Assembly: GCA_050331335.1 (NCBI GenBank)
Contig: JBHJGY010000077.1
Coordinates: 1 to 44,412, forward strand
Direction: 5' to 3'
Source: Thermohalobaculum sp050331335
GTDB lineage: Bacteria > Pseudomonadota > Alphaproteobacteria > Rhodobacterales > Rhodobacteraceae
Length of the DNA stretch: 44,412 nucleotides
A program made the position numbers and the translations under genes. The notes under the pieces were generated by a model, which saw nothing but the letters and a program-made list of their open reading frames with translations, had not been told where the DNA came from and searched no databases. Positions 34,872 through 42,235 of this stretch are shown here, in pieces; positions within the stretch are counted from its first letter, which is position 1, and the number at the start of each line of letters is the position of its first letter.

Positions 34872-36310
34872 CGGAGCCTCTCGATCAGGGATGTCTGTGT
34901 CGCCGCCCATGGTGTGGCGGCTTCCAGCTCTGCGGCGAGCGCCATCAGGGTTTCGTCTGCCCCGAAGCGGGCGGCGAGATGGACGCCGATGGGCAGCCCG
35001 TCCGAATTCCAGTGCAGCGGCAGCGAGACTGCGGGCTGACCGCTGGCATTGAACGCTGCGCAGAAGGGCGAATAGTCGAACACCCCGCCGGGGCCCATCC
35101 GATAGTCGAGGAAGTCCCGGTTCACCGGCGCAAGCCGTCCGATCGGCGCGGGGGGGGCCGCCAGTGTGGGTGTGACGAGAATGTCGAAGCTCTCGAACCA
35201 GCGGGCCATACGGCGCCCGAAGGCATGAATCGCGTTCAAGGCGGCCAAATAGGACGCGCCGCTCGTGCGGCCGGCAAGCGCGAGTGCTCCGGCGGTGACG
35301 GCCTCGATCAGCGGCCGATCGGGATCGGTGCCGCCGGTTTTGGCGTGCACGGTGAGGGCGGTGCCGCAGGCGACAATGGTTGTCCAGGCCGTCATCATGG
35401 CGGTGATGTCGAGATCCGCGGGGAGCGCCCCCTCCTCGATGTTATGGCCAAGATCCTCCAGCAGCTTGGCGGTGCGCGACACGGCGGCGCGGCAGTCTGG
35501 ATGGATCTCCGCGCCCGTGAAGCTGCGGTCGAGCCACGCGATGCGCAGCCGCTTCGGCGGACGATCGATTGCCTCGGAGAAGGTACCCTCCAGCGGCGGC
35601 GCCCAGTACGGGGCCCCCAAATCGGCACCCGAGCACAGATCGAGCAGCGCCGCCGTGTCCCGCAGGCTGCGCGTCAGGAACCCGTCGATGGCCATCCCGC
35701 CCCAACCCTCGCCAGCGCCGGGGCCATCCGGCATGCGCGCGCGGGTCGCCTTGAAGCCGACGAGCCCGCAGCAGGAGGCAGGGATCCGCACCGAGCCGCC
35801 GCCGTCGGACCCGTGCGCGACAGGGACGATCCCGGCCGCCACAGCCGCCGCGGCGCCGCCTGATGAGCCGCCCGGCGTGTGGCTCAGCCGCCAAGGGTTC
35901 CGCGCGGGGCCGGGGTAGACCTGTGCCTCGGTCACCGGACCGATCCCGAATTCCGGCGAGGCCGTGCGCCCGAAGGTGACCAAGCCTGCGCGCTTGCAGC
36001 GGAGGTAGATCTCGCTGTCATAGGCGTGCGCCGTCCCGCGATAAAGCCGGGAGCCGTTTGTCGTGGGGAAGGCGCGGGCTTCGGCGCCCAAATCCTTCAA
36101 CAGGAAGGGGACGCCGTAAAAGGCGGTCTTGGGGTCAGCCTCCGCGAGCTCGCGTCTGGCGGCCGCAGGTTCAGTGCTGACAACGGCGTTCAGGTCCGAC
36201 AATGCGACGGCTCGCTCCAAGGCGCGGTCGAGCAAGGTCGTGGGGGTCAACTCCCCCTTGCGCATGAGCGCCGCGAGGGCGGTGCCGTCCAGACTGTCGA
36301 GCTCGTCCAA
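34868..36310 (-). CDS. Amidase-signature family hydrolase
   Basis: 480 residues. The Ser-cisSer-Lys triad regions are present: the Lys in PFLLKDLG, TPGGSSGGAAAAVAAG, and GSDGGGSVRIPASCCGLVGFK. The family hydrolyses amides of many kinds. A TTG start at 36310 is chosen because GGAGG lies 8 bases upstream and the following DELDSLDGTALAALMRKGE matches family N-termini; an ATG further upstream would add about 50 unlikely residues. It leads the operon with the deacetylase and AguB, so an acylated polyamine or a related amide is a reasonable substrate (inference). Confidence 0.87.
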   Translation of the reverse strand: MDELDSLDGTALAALMRKGELTPTTLLDRALERAVALSDLNAVVSTEPAAARRELAEADPKTAFYGVPFLLKDLGAEARAFPTTNGSRLYRGTAHAYDSEIYLRCKRAGLVTFGRTASPEFGIGPVTEAQVYPGPARNPWRLSHTPGGSSGGAAAAVAAGIVPVAHGSDGGGSVRIPASCCGLVGFKATRARMPDGPGAGEGWGGMAIDGFLTRSLRDTAALLDLCSGADLGAPYWAPPLEGTFSEAIDRPPKRLRIAWLDRSFTGAEIHPDCRAAVSRTAKLLEDLGHNIEEGALPADLDITAMMTAWTTIVACGTALTVHAKTGGTDPDRPLIEAVTAGALALAGRTSGASYLAALNAIHAFGRRMARWFESFDILVTPTLAAPPAPIGRLAPVNRDFLDYRMGPGGVFDYSPFCAAFNASGQPAVSLPLHWNSDGLPIGVHLAARFGADETLMALAAELEAATPWAATQTSLIERLR

Positions 36311-36323
36311 GTCGATTGCCTCC
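36308..36323 (-). promoter_or_regulatory. Ribosome binding site for a TTG start
   Basis: On the minus strand GGAGG (36323-36319) stands 8 bases before TTG (36310). No ATG or GTG nearby has a comparable site, so this decides the amidase start. Confidence 0.6.
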
Positions 36324-36667
36324 GATCGATGCGTGGCACAAGCATGGTGGGAGGGCGCAACGGGAGGCAAGTCCCTTTGGGTTTTGCCAGCGCCGGGGGC
36401 CGGTGCAAGCTGGAGCGCCCCCGACCTCATGCGCCAGGGCTGTGCCGTTGCGGTGCGTAACACATCGCACTGCGGCGTCAGCGCTGAGGCCCCCGGCCCA
36501 TCAGCTCTTGGGCATTCGCCAGCCCGGCGTGGTCCGTCCGAAAAGCGGCGGGCGGCCGTGGACTCTTTTTCGATTTGTCACTCAAGCGAGACAAAGGTTG
36601 TGTAAACGATACTGTGGCGTCGCCGCGGGGGCGTTCGCCTAGGAGTAAAATCGGCGGGGCGAAACCC
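36311..36667. other. Divergent intergenic region between amidase and Na/Pi-type transporter genes
   Basis: 357 bases without a credible gene. It must carry promoters for both operons. The only clear structure is the dyad at 36574-36595, described separately. Confidence 0.5.
36574..36595. promoter_or_regulatory. TTTGTC-N10-GACAAA dyad upstream of the Na/Pi-type operon
   Basis: Bases 36574-36579 and 36590-36595 form a perfect 6-base inverted repeat with a 10-base spacer. The geometry suits a dimeric regulator. It lies 73 bases before the transporter start, so it could be an operator or overlap the -35 region. Confidence 0.35.
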
Positions 36668-37831
36668 ATGTCATCGACAACAACTGAACCCGAGAGCCAA
36701 GCTTCCTCATCGCATTGGATGCAATGGCTTCTCGTCATTGGCCTCGTATACCTGCTGCTGATCGCGGTCTCGATGATCGGCTCGGGCTTCAAGGCGGCCG
36801 CGGGCGACCAGGCCAAAGAGCTCTTCGCCTTTGCGAGCAACCCGGTGACCGGCGTGATCGTCGGCACGGTCGCGACGGCGCTAATTCAATCATCGAGCAC
36901 GGTCACCTCGATCATTGTCGGCCTCGTGGCTGGCGGTTTGCCGGTGGGCATCGCGATTCCGATGATCATGGGCGCCAATATGGGCACCACGATCACCAAT
37001 ACGATCGTCAGCCTCGGCCATGTGCGTCAGGGCCAGGAGTTCCGGCGGGCCTTCGCGGCCGCGACGGTGCATGACTTCTTCAACCTGTTCAGCATCCTGA
37101 TCTTTCTGCCGCTCGAGATTTCCTTTGGTTTTCTCCAGAGGCTTGGGGAGTATCTGGCCAACCTCATGATCGGCGGCGATTCGCTGTCCGTGAAGGGGTT
37201 CAACTTCATCAAACCCCTGGTCAAGCCACCGGTGAATGCGCTGAAAGACGGATTCGAAGCGGTCGGTGCCAATGACCTCGTTATGGGCATCTGCTTCATC
37301 GTCTTTGGCATCGCACTGATCTTCGTGGTGATTACTTTCATCGGAAAGCTGCTCAAGGTGCTCATGGTGGGTCGGGCGAAAGCCATCCTCCACGGTGCCG
37401 TAGGCCGCGGGCCGATCTCGGGCATCTTCTCGGGCACGGCGATCACCGTGCTCGTGCAGTCGTCCTCGACCACGACGAGCCTCGTCGTGCCGCTCGCCGG
37501 TAGCGGCGTGTTCAGCCTCAAGCAAATCTATCCGTTCACCCTCGGCGCCAATATCGGGACGTGTATCACGGCCTTGCTGGCGGCGACGGCGGTAGATGGG
37601 GCGAATGCAATATTCGCATTGCAGATCGCGCTGGTTCACTTCTGCTATAACGTAATCGGCGTGATCGTGATCTATGGCCTGCCATTCACACGTAACATCC
37701 CGATCTACTCGGCGGAGTGGCTCGCTGGCTTGGCCATGAAGAACAAGCTCTACGTCGCAGCCTATATCGGGTTGGTATTTTTCATTGTACCGATCGTCCT
37801 GATCGGTGTCAGTCAAGCTCTTGGCTGGTGA
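36668..37831 (+). CDS. Na/Pi cotransporter-family membrane protein
   Basis: 387 residues with about eight to nine hydrophobic segments. The duplicated QSSST motifs (74-78 and 264-268), each beside a GANxGT block (about 103 and 293), are the hallmark of the NptA/PNaS family, which moves phosphate with sodium. No C-terminal PhoU-like domain is present, unlike many bacterial relatives; a separate coiled-coil protein encoded next could take its place. The ATG at 36668 fits the short cytoplasmic N-terminus. First gene of a three-gene operon. Confidence 0.88.
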   Translation: MSSTTTEPESQASSSHWMQWLLVIGLVYLLLIAVSMIGSGFKAAAGDQAKELFAFASNPVTGVIVGTVATALIQSSSTVTSIIVGLVAGGLPVGIAIPMIMGANMGTTITNTIVSLGHVRQGQEFRRAFAAATVHDFFNLFSILIFLPLEISFGFLQRLGEYLANLMIGGDSLSVKGFNFIKPLVKPPVNALKDGFEAVGANDLVMGICFIVFGIALIFVVITFIGKLLKVLMVGRAKAILHGAVGRGPISGIFSGTAITVLVQSSSTTTSLVVPLAGSGVFSLKQIYPFTLGANIGTCITALLAATAVDGANAIFALQIALVHFCYNVIGVIVIYGLPFTRNIPIYSAEWLAGLAMKNKLYVAAYIGLVFFIVPIVLIGVSQALGW

Positions 37832-37848
37832 AAAGGGGGAATGGAAAC

Positions 37849-38103
37849 ATGACCGACTTCAACACCCGCAAGGCCGCCCTCGAAGAGAAGATCAGCGATC
37901 TCGAATCGACCCTGGCGGACCTGAAGGCGCAGCTTCAGGTCGAGACCGAGCGCGAGCAGCATGAGGCGATCGATAAGCTCGAAGTCTATCTTGGCGACTT
38001 GGACAACAAGCATGGTAACCTGCAGGATTTCTGGAAAGTCCTGCGTGAGGAAATCAGAGAACTGTTCAGCGGCAGTTCGAAACCAACTGGGAAAGACACA
38101 TGA
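37849..38103 (+). CDS. Small coiled-coil protein
   Basis: 84 residues, highly charged, with no signal peptide. Residues 8-50 form heptad-like helices (LEEKISDLESTLADLKAQL), followed by a second helix (FWKVLREEIRELF). It starts 17 bases after the transporter stop with GGGGGA upstream and its stop overlaps the next start (ATGA). The family is not recognised. Its place suggests a cytoplasmic regulator of the transporter, similar in role to PhoU (inference). Confidence 0.75.
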   Translation: MTDFNTRKAALEEKISDLESTLADLKAQLQVETEREQHEAIDKLEVYLGDLDNKHGNLQDFWKVLREEIRELFSGSSKPTGKDT

Positions 38104-38678
38104 AATCGCGTCTGATGAATGGATTTCAGTTGGCTGGAATGATCGCAGTCGGCAGCGCAACTGTGGCGCTTGCCGGTGAAGAGAAGGTCATTCCCTTGAC
38201 CGAAGTGCCCGCGGAGATCATGGAGATCGCCAAAGCTAACCTGGTGGGGCTGCGTCTGGCCCGGGACGGTGCGGGCCCGCTCGATGATGGCAGCGAAATC
38301 GACGACAATTTGGTGCTCGTCTATGATGAACTCGGTGAGGTAACCCTGGTCAGCGCCAACACCGAAACCGAAGCGGACGGCAGTTTTGTCTACGAGATTC
38401 AGGGAACCGTCGAGGGTGGTCGGAAGATCGAGATCGATATCGACCCTGACGGCACCGTGCTCGAGATCGAAATCGAGTTCACGATGGAGGATGTCCCAGG
38501 CGCGGTGAAGCTCGCGCTTGAGCGGGAATACCCCGGCTTCGTGGCAGAGTTCATCGAGGCCAGCCATTCCTCCACCCGGAAGGTTGTCGGGTACGAGTTC
38601 GTGGGAACCTCGGGCGAGACCGCCTTGGACCTCGAGGTTTCGGCGGATGGCCGAACGATCATTGTCGCCGACCAGTGA
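38100..38678 (+). CDS. Secreted PepSY-like protein
   Basis: 192 residues with a signal peptide (1-25, ending VALAG). Two PepSY-like units can be seen: EVPAEIMEIAKANL (about 34-47) and DVPGAVKLALEREYPG (about 129-144), each followed by β-strands, with a strongly acidic middle (IEIDIDPDGTVLEIEIE). PepSY-type domains act as inhibitors or binding modules in the periplasm. It is coupled to the coiled-coil gene by an ATGA overlap, so it belongs to the transporter operon and may act as its periplasmic partner. Confidence 0.7.
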   Translation: MKSRLMNGFQLAGMIAVGSATVALAGEEKVIPLTEVPAEIMEIAKANLVGLRLARDGAGPLDDGSEIDDNLVLVYDELGEVTLVSANTETEADGSFVYEIQGTVEGGRKIEIDIDPDGTVLEIEIEFTMEDVPGAVKLALEREYPGFVAEFIEASHSSTRKVVGYEFVGTSGETALDLEVSADGRTIIVADQ

Positions 38679-38711
38679 GGCCGGGTTGAGCCTAAGCTGA
38701 GGTCAATTTGA

Positions 38712-38751
38712 GGCCGATCGCATGCCGTCGAATCTGCGGTGGCGATCGGCC
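38712..38751 (+). terminator. Hairpin downstream of the Na/Pi-type operon
   Basis: GGCCGATCGC (38712-38721) and GCGATCGGCC (38742-38751) are perfect complements with a 20-base loop that can pair further (CCG with CGG). A short TTTT lies about 13 bases later, so it is a weak terminator or mRNA end structure. Confidence 0.5.
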
Positions 38752-38792
38752 GTTGAGCTGAATTTTGAGATTCTGAGCGCGGGGGCTCTCGC

Positions 38793-38847
38793 GTAAGTGA
38801 TTCGAAAATATTCATTTTTCCGGGGAATACTAAAAAAGTAAGTGATT
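38793..38847. repeat. Direct repeat GTAAGTGATT in AT-rich region
   Basis: Two identical 10-base copies at 38793-38802 and 38838-38847, start to start 45 bases, each followed by an A-rich run. The spacing is about four helix turns and could place two regulator sites on one face. Confidence 0.4.
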
Positions 38848-38893
38848 TAAAATTAGCTTTCGAAAAGCCAAGCAGGCCCCTCCTATCTTGCGT

Positions 38894-38909
38894 CTAAAAA
38901 GATTTTTAG
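38894..38909. promoter_or_regulatory. CTAAAAA-GA-TTTTTAG perfect dyad
   Basis: A 7-base inverted repeat with a 2-base centre in the AT-rich gap, followed by AAAGGGG. It could be an operator; it is AT-rich and not a typical terminator on either strand. Confidence 0.3.
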
Positions 38910-39446
38910 GAAAGGGGATTAATGATCTGTCAATTTTTCGAAGCCAAATGATCCAACAGTCGTCGTCCGCGATTGATATTGCTCGATGCGAATGGATTTT
39001 GATCTGACCTCGTTTTGCCGCGTTCAACGCCGAGTCGCACAGCCGACGGATAACGTTCCCGCCGACCGTGGGCAGCGGCGGGCGCGACGCGCGAGGATCG
39101 CGCCATCGTCCCGTCGGCGCGTTCGGACGCTCGTTAACATCAGAGCACGTGGATCTCAGGCGTTGAACGGCGAGCTTCACGGGACTGCACGGGCGCGCCA
39201 TCAGACCATGCTTTGGCCTCCAGCGTCGCGCACCAGAGCTTCCTCCGCCACCCCAACAAAAGCTGCACTTAAATGTCACAAAAATGAAAAGAAAATATTT
39301 GTCCCACCGGGCTTCGTTTGGGGCTCAGCAGTCGACTTTCGCACCCGTTTATGGTTCTTTGCCCAACGGTTTCGGCGGCTGCAATGAACGGTTCGTCGGC
39401 AAAATCAATGGCTCCGAAGGAGCCGTGCTAAGCATGGGGGCATGTG

Positions 39447-40547
39447 ATGTTCTATTTGGTCGACGATTTTGGCGGTCTGTTCGTCGGGAGCGGCAGTTCC
39501 GACCCGGTCCGGCTGGTCCGCGAGTTTCCTGAGGTGGCGCTCACCGACGTGGCCGTGAGCCCGTCCGACATCGAGGTGAATGAGGGCTCGATCGATGAGA
39601 ACTTCATCGGTCGCGTTCTGCTGATCGATTCGGACACGCTTTACGAGTTCGACACCGAGGCGCTCGAGCTCGTCGAGGGCCCGGGTCTCACGCTCGACGG
39701 TGAGCCCTTCACCGGCGCTGAGGGCTTCGAGTTCGCAGCGGGTGCCTGGTGGATCGCCGGTAGCGAGACCACCGGCCTTTACACAGTCGATGTTGAGACG
39801 GGTGAAATGACGCTCGTCGGCGACACCGGCGTCAGCGCCGAGGGCGACGTCGTCTTCGCCGCCGATCTCGTCTGGATCTCGACCACCGACGAGACCTTCG
39901 TCGCTGTCGATCCGGCCGATGCCTCGCCGCAGGTCACCGTCGATCACGGCATCTTGGGTCTCGAGGGTGTCACCGTCGTCGACGGCACGGTAACGGGCTT
40001 CGCCGAGAACCTCGTCTACGAATTCGACGCCGATGCGCTCGAGTTCAACTTCGCCGGCGATCTTGCCGTCGATCCGCAGACCGAGTTCCTCAACACCACC
40101 GGCGCTGGCCAGATCCCGGGTGCGGGCGAGACCGTCAGCACCGAGGACGCGCAAACCATCGCGCTTCTTTTCGAGGCCGCGCTTGACCGCGACGGCGACA
40201 TCGACGTTGCCGGCCTGAACTTCTGGATCAACCAGCGGCAGATCCTGTCGATCGAGGAAATCTCGCAGGCGTTCCTTGAGAGCCCCGAGTTCGAGATGGT
40301 GGTCGGCAGCCCGGTCGACGATCTCTCCGACATGGAGCTCGTCGAAGCGCTCTACGAGAACATCCTGGACCGTCCGGGCGAAACCGCCGGCGTCGAGTTC
40401 TGGACCGACGTTGTCTCCAACAACGAAGACTTCTCGCGCGCCGACTTGCTGACGGCTTTCGCGATCGCGCCGGAGAACATCATCAACTCGCCCGAGGCCG
40501 TCTCGGTCACCGAGGTCGTCGGCGAAACCTGGAACCTCATCGCCTGA
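39447..40547 (+). CDS. DUF4214 protein with β-propeller-like N-terminal half
   Basis: 366 residues, very acidic, without an N-terminal signal peptide. Residues about 1-215 have repeated β-blocks (GLYTVDVETGEMTLVGDTG, LVWISTTDETFVAVD), like a short propeller. Residues about 235-340 form a DUF4214 domain: ALDRDGDIDVAGLNFWINQ and NILDRPGETAGVEFW. The extreme C-terminus ends in hydrophobic residues (ETWNLIA), similar in style to the end of the giant protein at 8184. Type I secretion is likely (inference). ATG 39447 is chosen because GGGGG lies 6 bases upstream; a GTG one codon earlier is possible. Confidence 0.8.
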   Translation: MFYLVDDFGGLFVGSGSSDPVRLVREFPEVALTDVAVSPSDIEVNEGSIDENFIGRVLLIDSDTLYEFDTEALELVEGPGLTLDGEPFTGAEGFEFAAGAWWIAGSETTGLYTVDVETGEMTLVGDTGVSAEGDVVFAADLVWISTTDETFVAVDPADASPQVTVDHGILGLEGVTVVDGTVTGFAENLVYEFDADALEFNFAGDLAVDPQTEFLNTTGAGQIPGAGETVSTEDAQTIALLFEAALDRDGDIDVAGLNFWINQRQILSIEEISQAFLESPEFEMVVGSPVDDLSDMELVEALYENILDRPGETAGVEFWTDVVSNNEDFSRADLLTAFAIAPENIINSPEAVSVTEVVGETWNLIA

Positions 40548-40566
40548 TCGGGACACTTCCCTCTCG

Positions 40567-40598
40567 GGCCGGTCCGCACGCTGCGGGCCGGCCTTTTT
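40567..40598 (+). terminator. Rho-independent terminator after the DUF4214 gene
   Basis: GGCCGG-T-CCGCA pairs with TGCGG-G-CCGGCC across a CGC loop, followed directly by TTTTT (40594-40598). The structure starts 20 bases after the stop codon, a classic intrinsic terminator. Confidence 0.9.
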
Positions 40599-40619
40599 CG
40601 TGGCCTCCGTCCCCCCTCG

Positions 40620-41255
40620 TCAGCTGAAGTTCAGAGCATAGCCCCAGCTGTCGAGCCGGTTCGGCACCGCGTTGTACGCCATGGTAATTCGCTGCTCGCC
40701 CTGGTTTTTCGGCACTTCGTGGAGCAGGAAGCTGGGGAACAGCACCATGTCCCCCGGAGACATCTGTGGCGTCTGCCAACGCGCGGCGCTGAACGGGCCG
40801 GGCTGCGACCGCTCGTTTTGGTTGACGAAGGTGTAGCTCCCGCCGCCGAGCGCCTTGTGGAACACGGTGCCCGAGCCCGGATGGTGCGGCGTGAGATAGA
40901 CGATACCGGAGACGAAGCTGTTGGCGTGATTGTGCATCGCCTGGTGCCCACCGGTGTCCAGGACGTTGACCCAGATTTCCTTGATCTTCCAGTTCAGTTG
41001 CTCGCCGAAGAGCAGCGCACCGAACTCCGAGATGTGGGGGAGCATCTTTTGGCCGGCCTGCTGAAAGAGCGGGTCGCCCTCGGCGCTCACCATCGTGGTG
41101 TGTGAGAGAAGAGCGTCGGCGCTGTTGGTCTGCCGGTGCTCGGCGCGGATCCGTTCGACGATCTGGCCGAGCAGGAAGCCCTGGATCACCCCCGGGACAT
41201 GCATAATGGGTGTCGGGAAGAGACCGATCACCTGAGGCTTCGCACTCGACATCAT
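40620..41255 (-). CDS. 2-oxoglutarate/Fe(II)-dependent oxygenase family protein (TIGR02466 type)
   Basis: 211 residues. The metal-binding region HNHANS (108-113), a second His in FPSFLLHEVP (179) and the 2-oxoglutarate-binding Arg in QRITMAYN (189) are visible. The family fold is a jelly-roll dioxygenase; the substrate is unknown. GFVSG-like spacing (SFVSGIVYLTP) fits the subgroup. The start is one of two adjacent ATG codons (41255 or 41252), chosen because GAGAGAG precedes them; longer frames exist upstream but lack a site. Divergent from gspK with 77 bases between. Confidence 0.8.
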   Translation of the reverse strand: MMSSAKPQVIGLFPTPIMHVPGVIQGFLLGQIVERIRAEHRQTNSADALLSHTTMVSAEGDPLFQQAGQKMLPHISEFGALLFGEQLNWKIKEIWVNVLDTGGHQAMHNHANSFVSGIVYLTPHHPGSGTVFHKALGGGSYTFVNQNERSQPGPFSAARWQTPQMSPGDMVLFPSFLLHEVPKNQGEQRITMAYNAVPNRLDSWGYALNFS

Positions 41256-41332
41256 CCGCTCTCTCTCGGCCATGGCCACGCACTTGCCGGATGCCATAAA
41301 GGGGAGATGGGCGCAATCGGCGGGAGGGCCGT

Positions 41333-42235
41333 ATGTCGGGTCGGCCAAGCAACGGGCTCCGGGATCGCGGGGCGGCGATCCTGATTGCGGTGGCGACCGC
41401 CGGGCTGATGGCCACGATTGCGCTGGGCGTGTCGCGGGAAAGCCGGACGGCGGTGCTGGTCGCCGCCAATGAGCGGCGGGCGGCGGAGGCCCGGGCGGCG
41501 GCCGAGGCCGGCGTTGCGCGGGGGGCGCTGGCGCTGGCTCGGGCGGCGTCTGGGCTCTCGGTGCGTTTGATGCCGGACGAGCGGCCCGCTACGGGCGCCG
41601 CCACGGCGCTTGGTTTCGGCGGCCCCCCCATTCCCGATGGTCGCCCCTATACGCTTGTCTGGGGCGAGGCCCGCATCACGCTCTCGATCCAAGATGAGGC
41701 TGGGAAGCTCGACGTGAACTTGGCCGAGCCCGCACTGCTTGCGGCACTGATGGACCGGCTCGGTCTCGATAATGGCGCAGAGGTGGCTGCTGCGATGGCC
41801 GCGGCTCGGGCGGCCGGAGGCGCGGGCCGGCTCTCCATGCGGTTGACCGACCGGGCGTTCCCCAGCCTCTCGGCCTTCGCGGGGGAGGTCGGGCTGTCCG
41901 GGCCGGCTTTTGCGCGGCTTCGCCCCTATCTCAGCGTCGCATCCGGCGGCCGCAGCGGCGATGTCCTCCTGGCCCCGGAGGCGCTGTACGAGGTGATGCC
42001 GCTCGACCGCGCGACACGGACGGCGCTCGCGGCAGACCGCACCGACGGGCGGACCGATTGGCGCGCCGTCGCCCGTCGCGTCACGATCACCGCTGAGGCG
42101 CAGCTGGACGACGGTACCCGTGGCACGGCTTCGGCGCTCTATAGCGTTGAGCCGCGCCGCACGCCGCCCCTGCGACGTCTCAGAATTGGCGCATCAGAAT
42201 GGAGCGATCCGGAGGCGGCGCCGCCAGCACGCTGA
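41333..42235 (+). CDS. gspK: Type II secretion minor pseudopilin GspK-like
   Basis: 300 residues. The N-terminus has a short positive segment, then a hydrophobic helix (RGAAILIAVATAGLMATIALGV, about 12-33) and an AEARAAAEAGVARGAL stretch typical of GspK. DEAGKLDVN (about 118-126) matches the conserved block after the first strands. GspK caps the tip of the pseudopilus with GspI and GspJ. The usual methylated-pilin glutamate at position +5 is absent, as is normal for GspK. GGGAGG precedes the ATG. The 3' end overlaps gspD by 56 bases on the other strand. Confidence 0.8.
   Translation: MSGRPSNGLRDRGAAILIAVATAGLMATIALGVSRESRTAVLVAANERRAAEARAAAEAGVARGALALARAASGLSVRLMPDERPATGAATALGFGGPPIPDGRPYTLVWGEARITLSIQDEAGKLDVNLAEPALLAALMDRLGLDNGAEVAAAMAAARAAGGAGRLSMRLTDRAFPSLSAFAGEVGLSGPAFARLRPYLSVASGGRSGDVLLAPEALYEVMPLDRATRTALAADRTDGRTDWRAVARRVTITAEAQLDDGTRGTASALYSVEPRRTPPLRRLRIGASEWSDPEAAPPAR

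Larger units (their letters stand above)
38679..39446. other. Long partly AT-rich non-coding region
   Basis: 768 bases. The section 38790-38960 is much richer in A+T than the rest of the window. It holds a GTAAGTGATT direct repeat (38793-38802 and 38838-38847), a CTAAAAA-GA-TTTTTAG dyad (38894-38909) and a 10-base-stem hairpin (38712-38751). Open frames through it have no recognisable pattern. It probably contains the promoter of the DUF4214 gene and may hold a small RNA or old mobile DNA. Confidence 0.5.
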
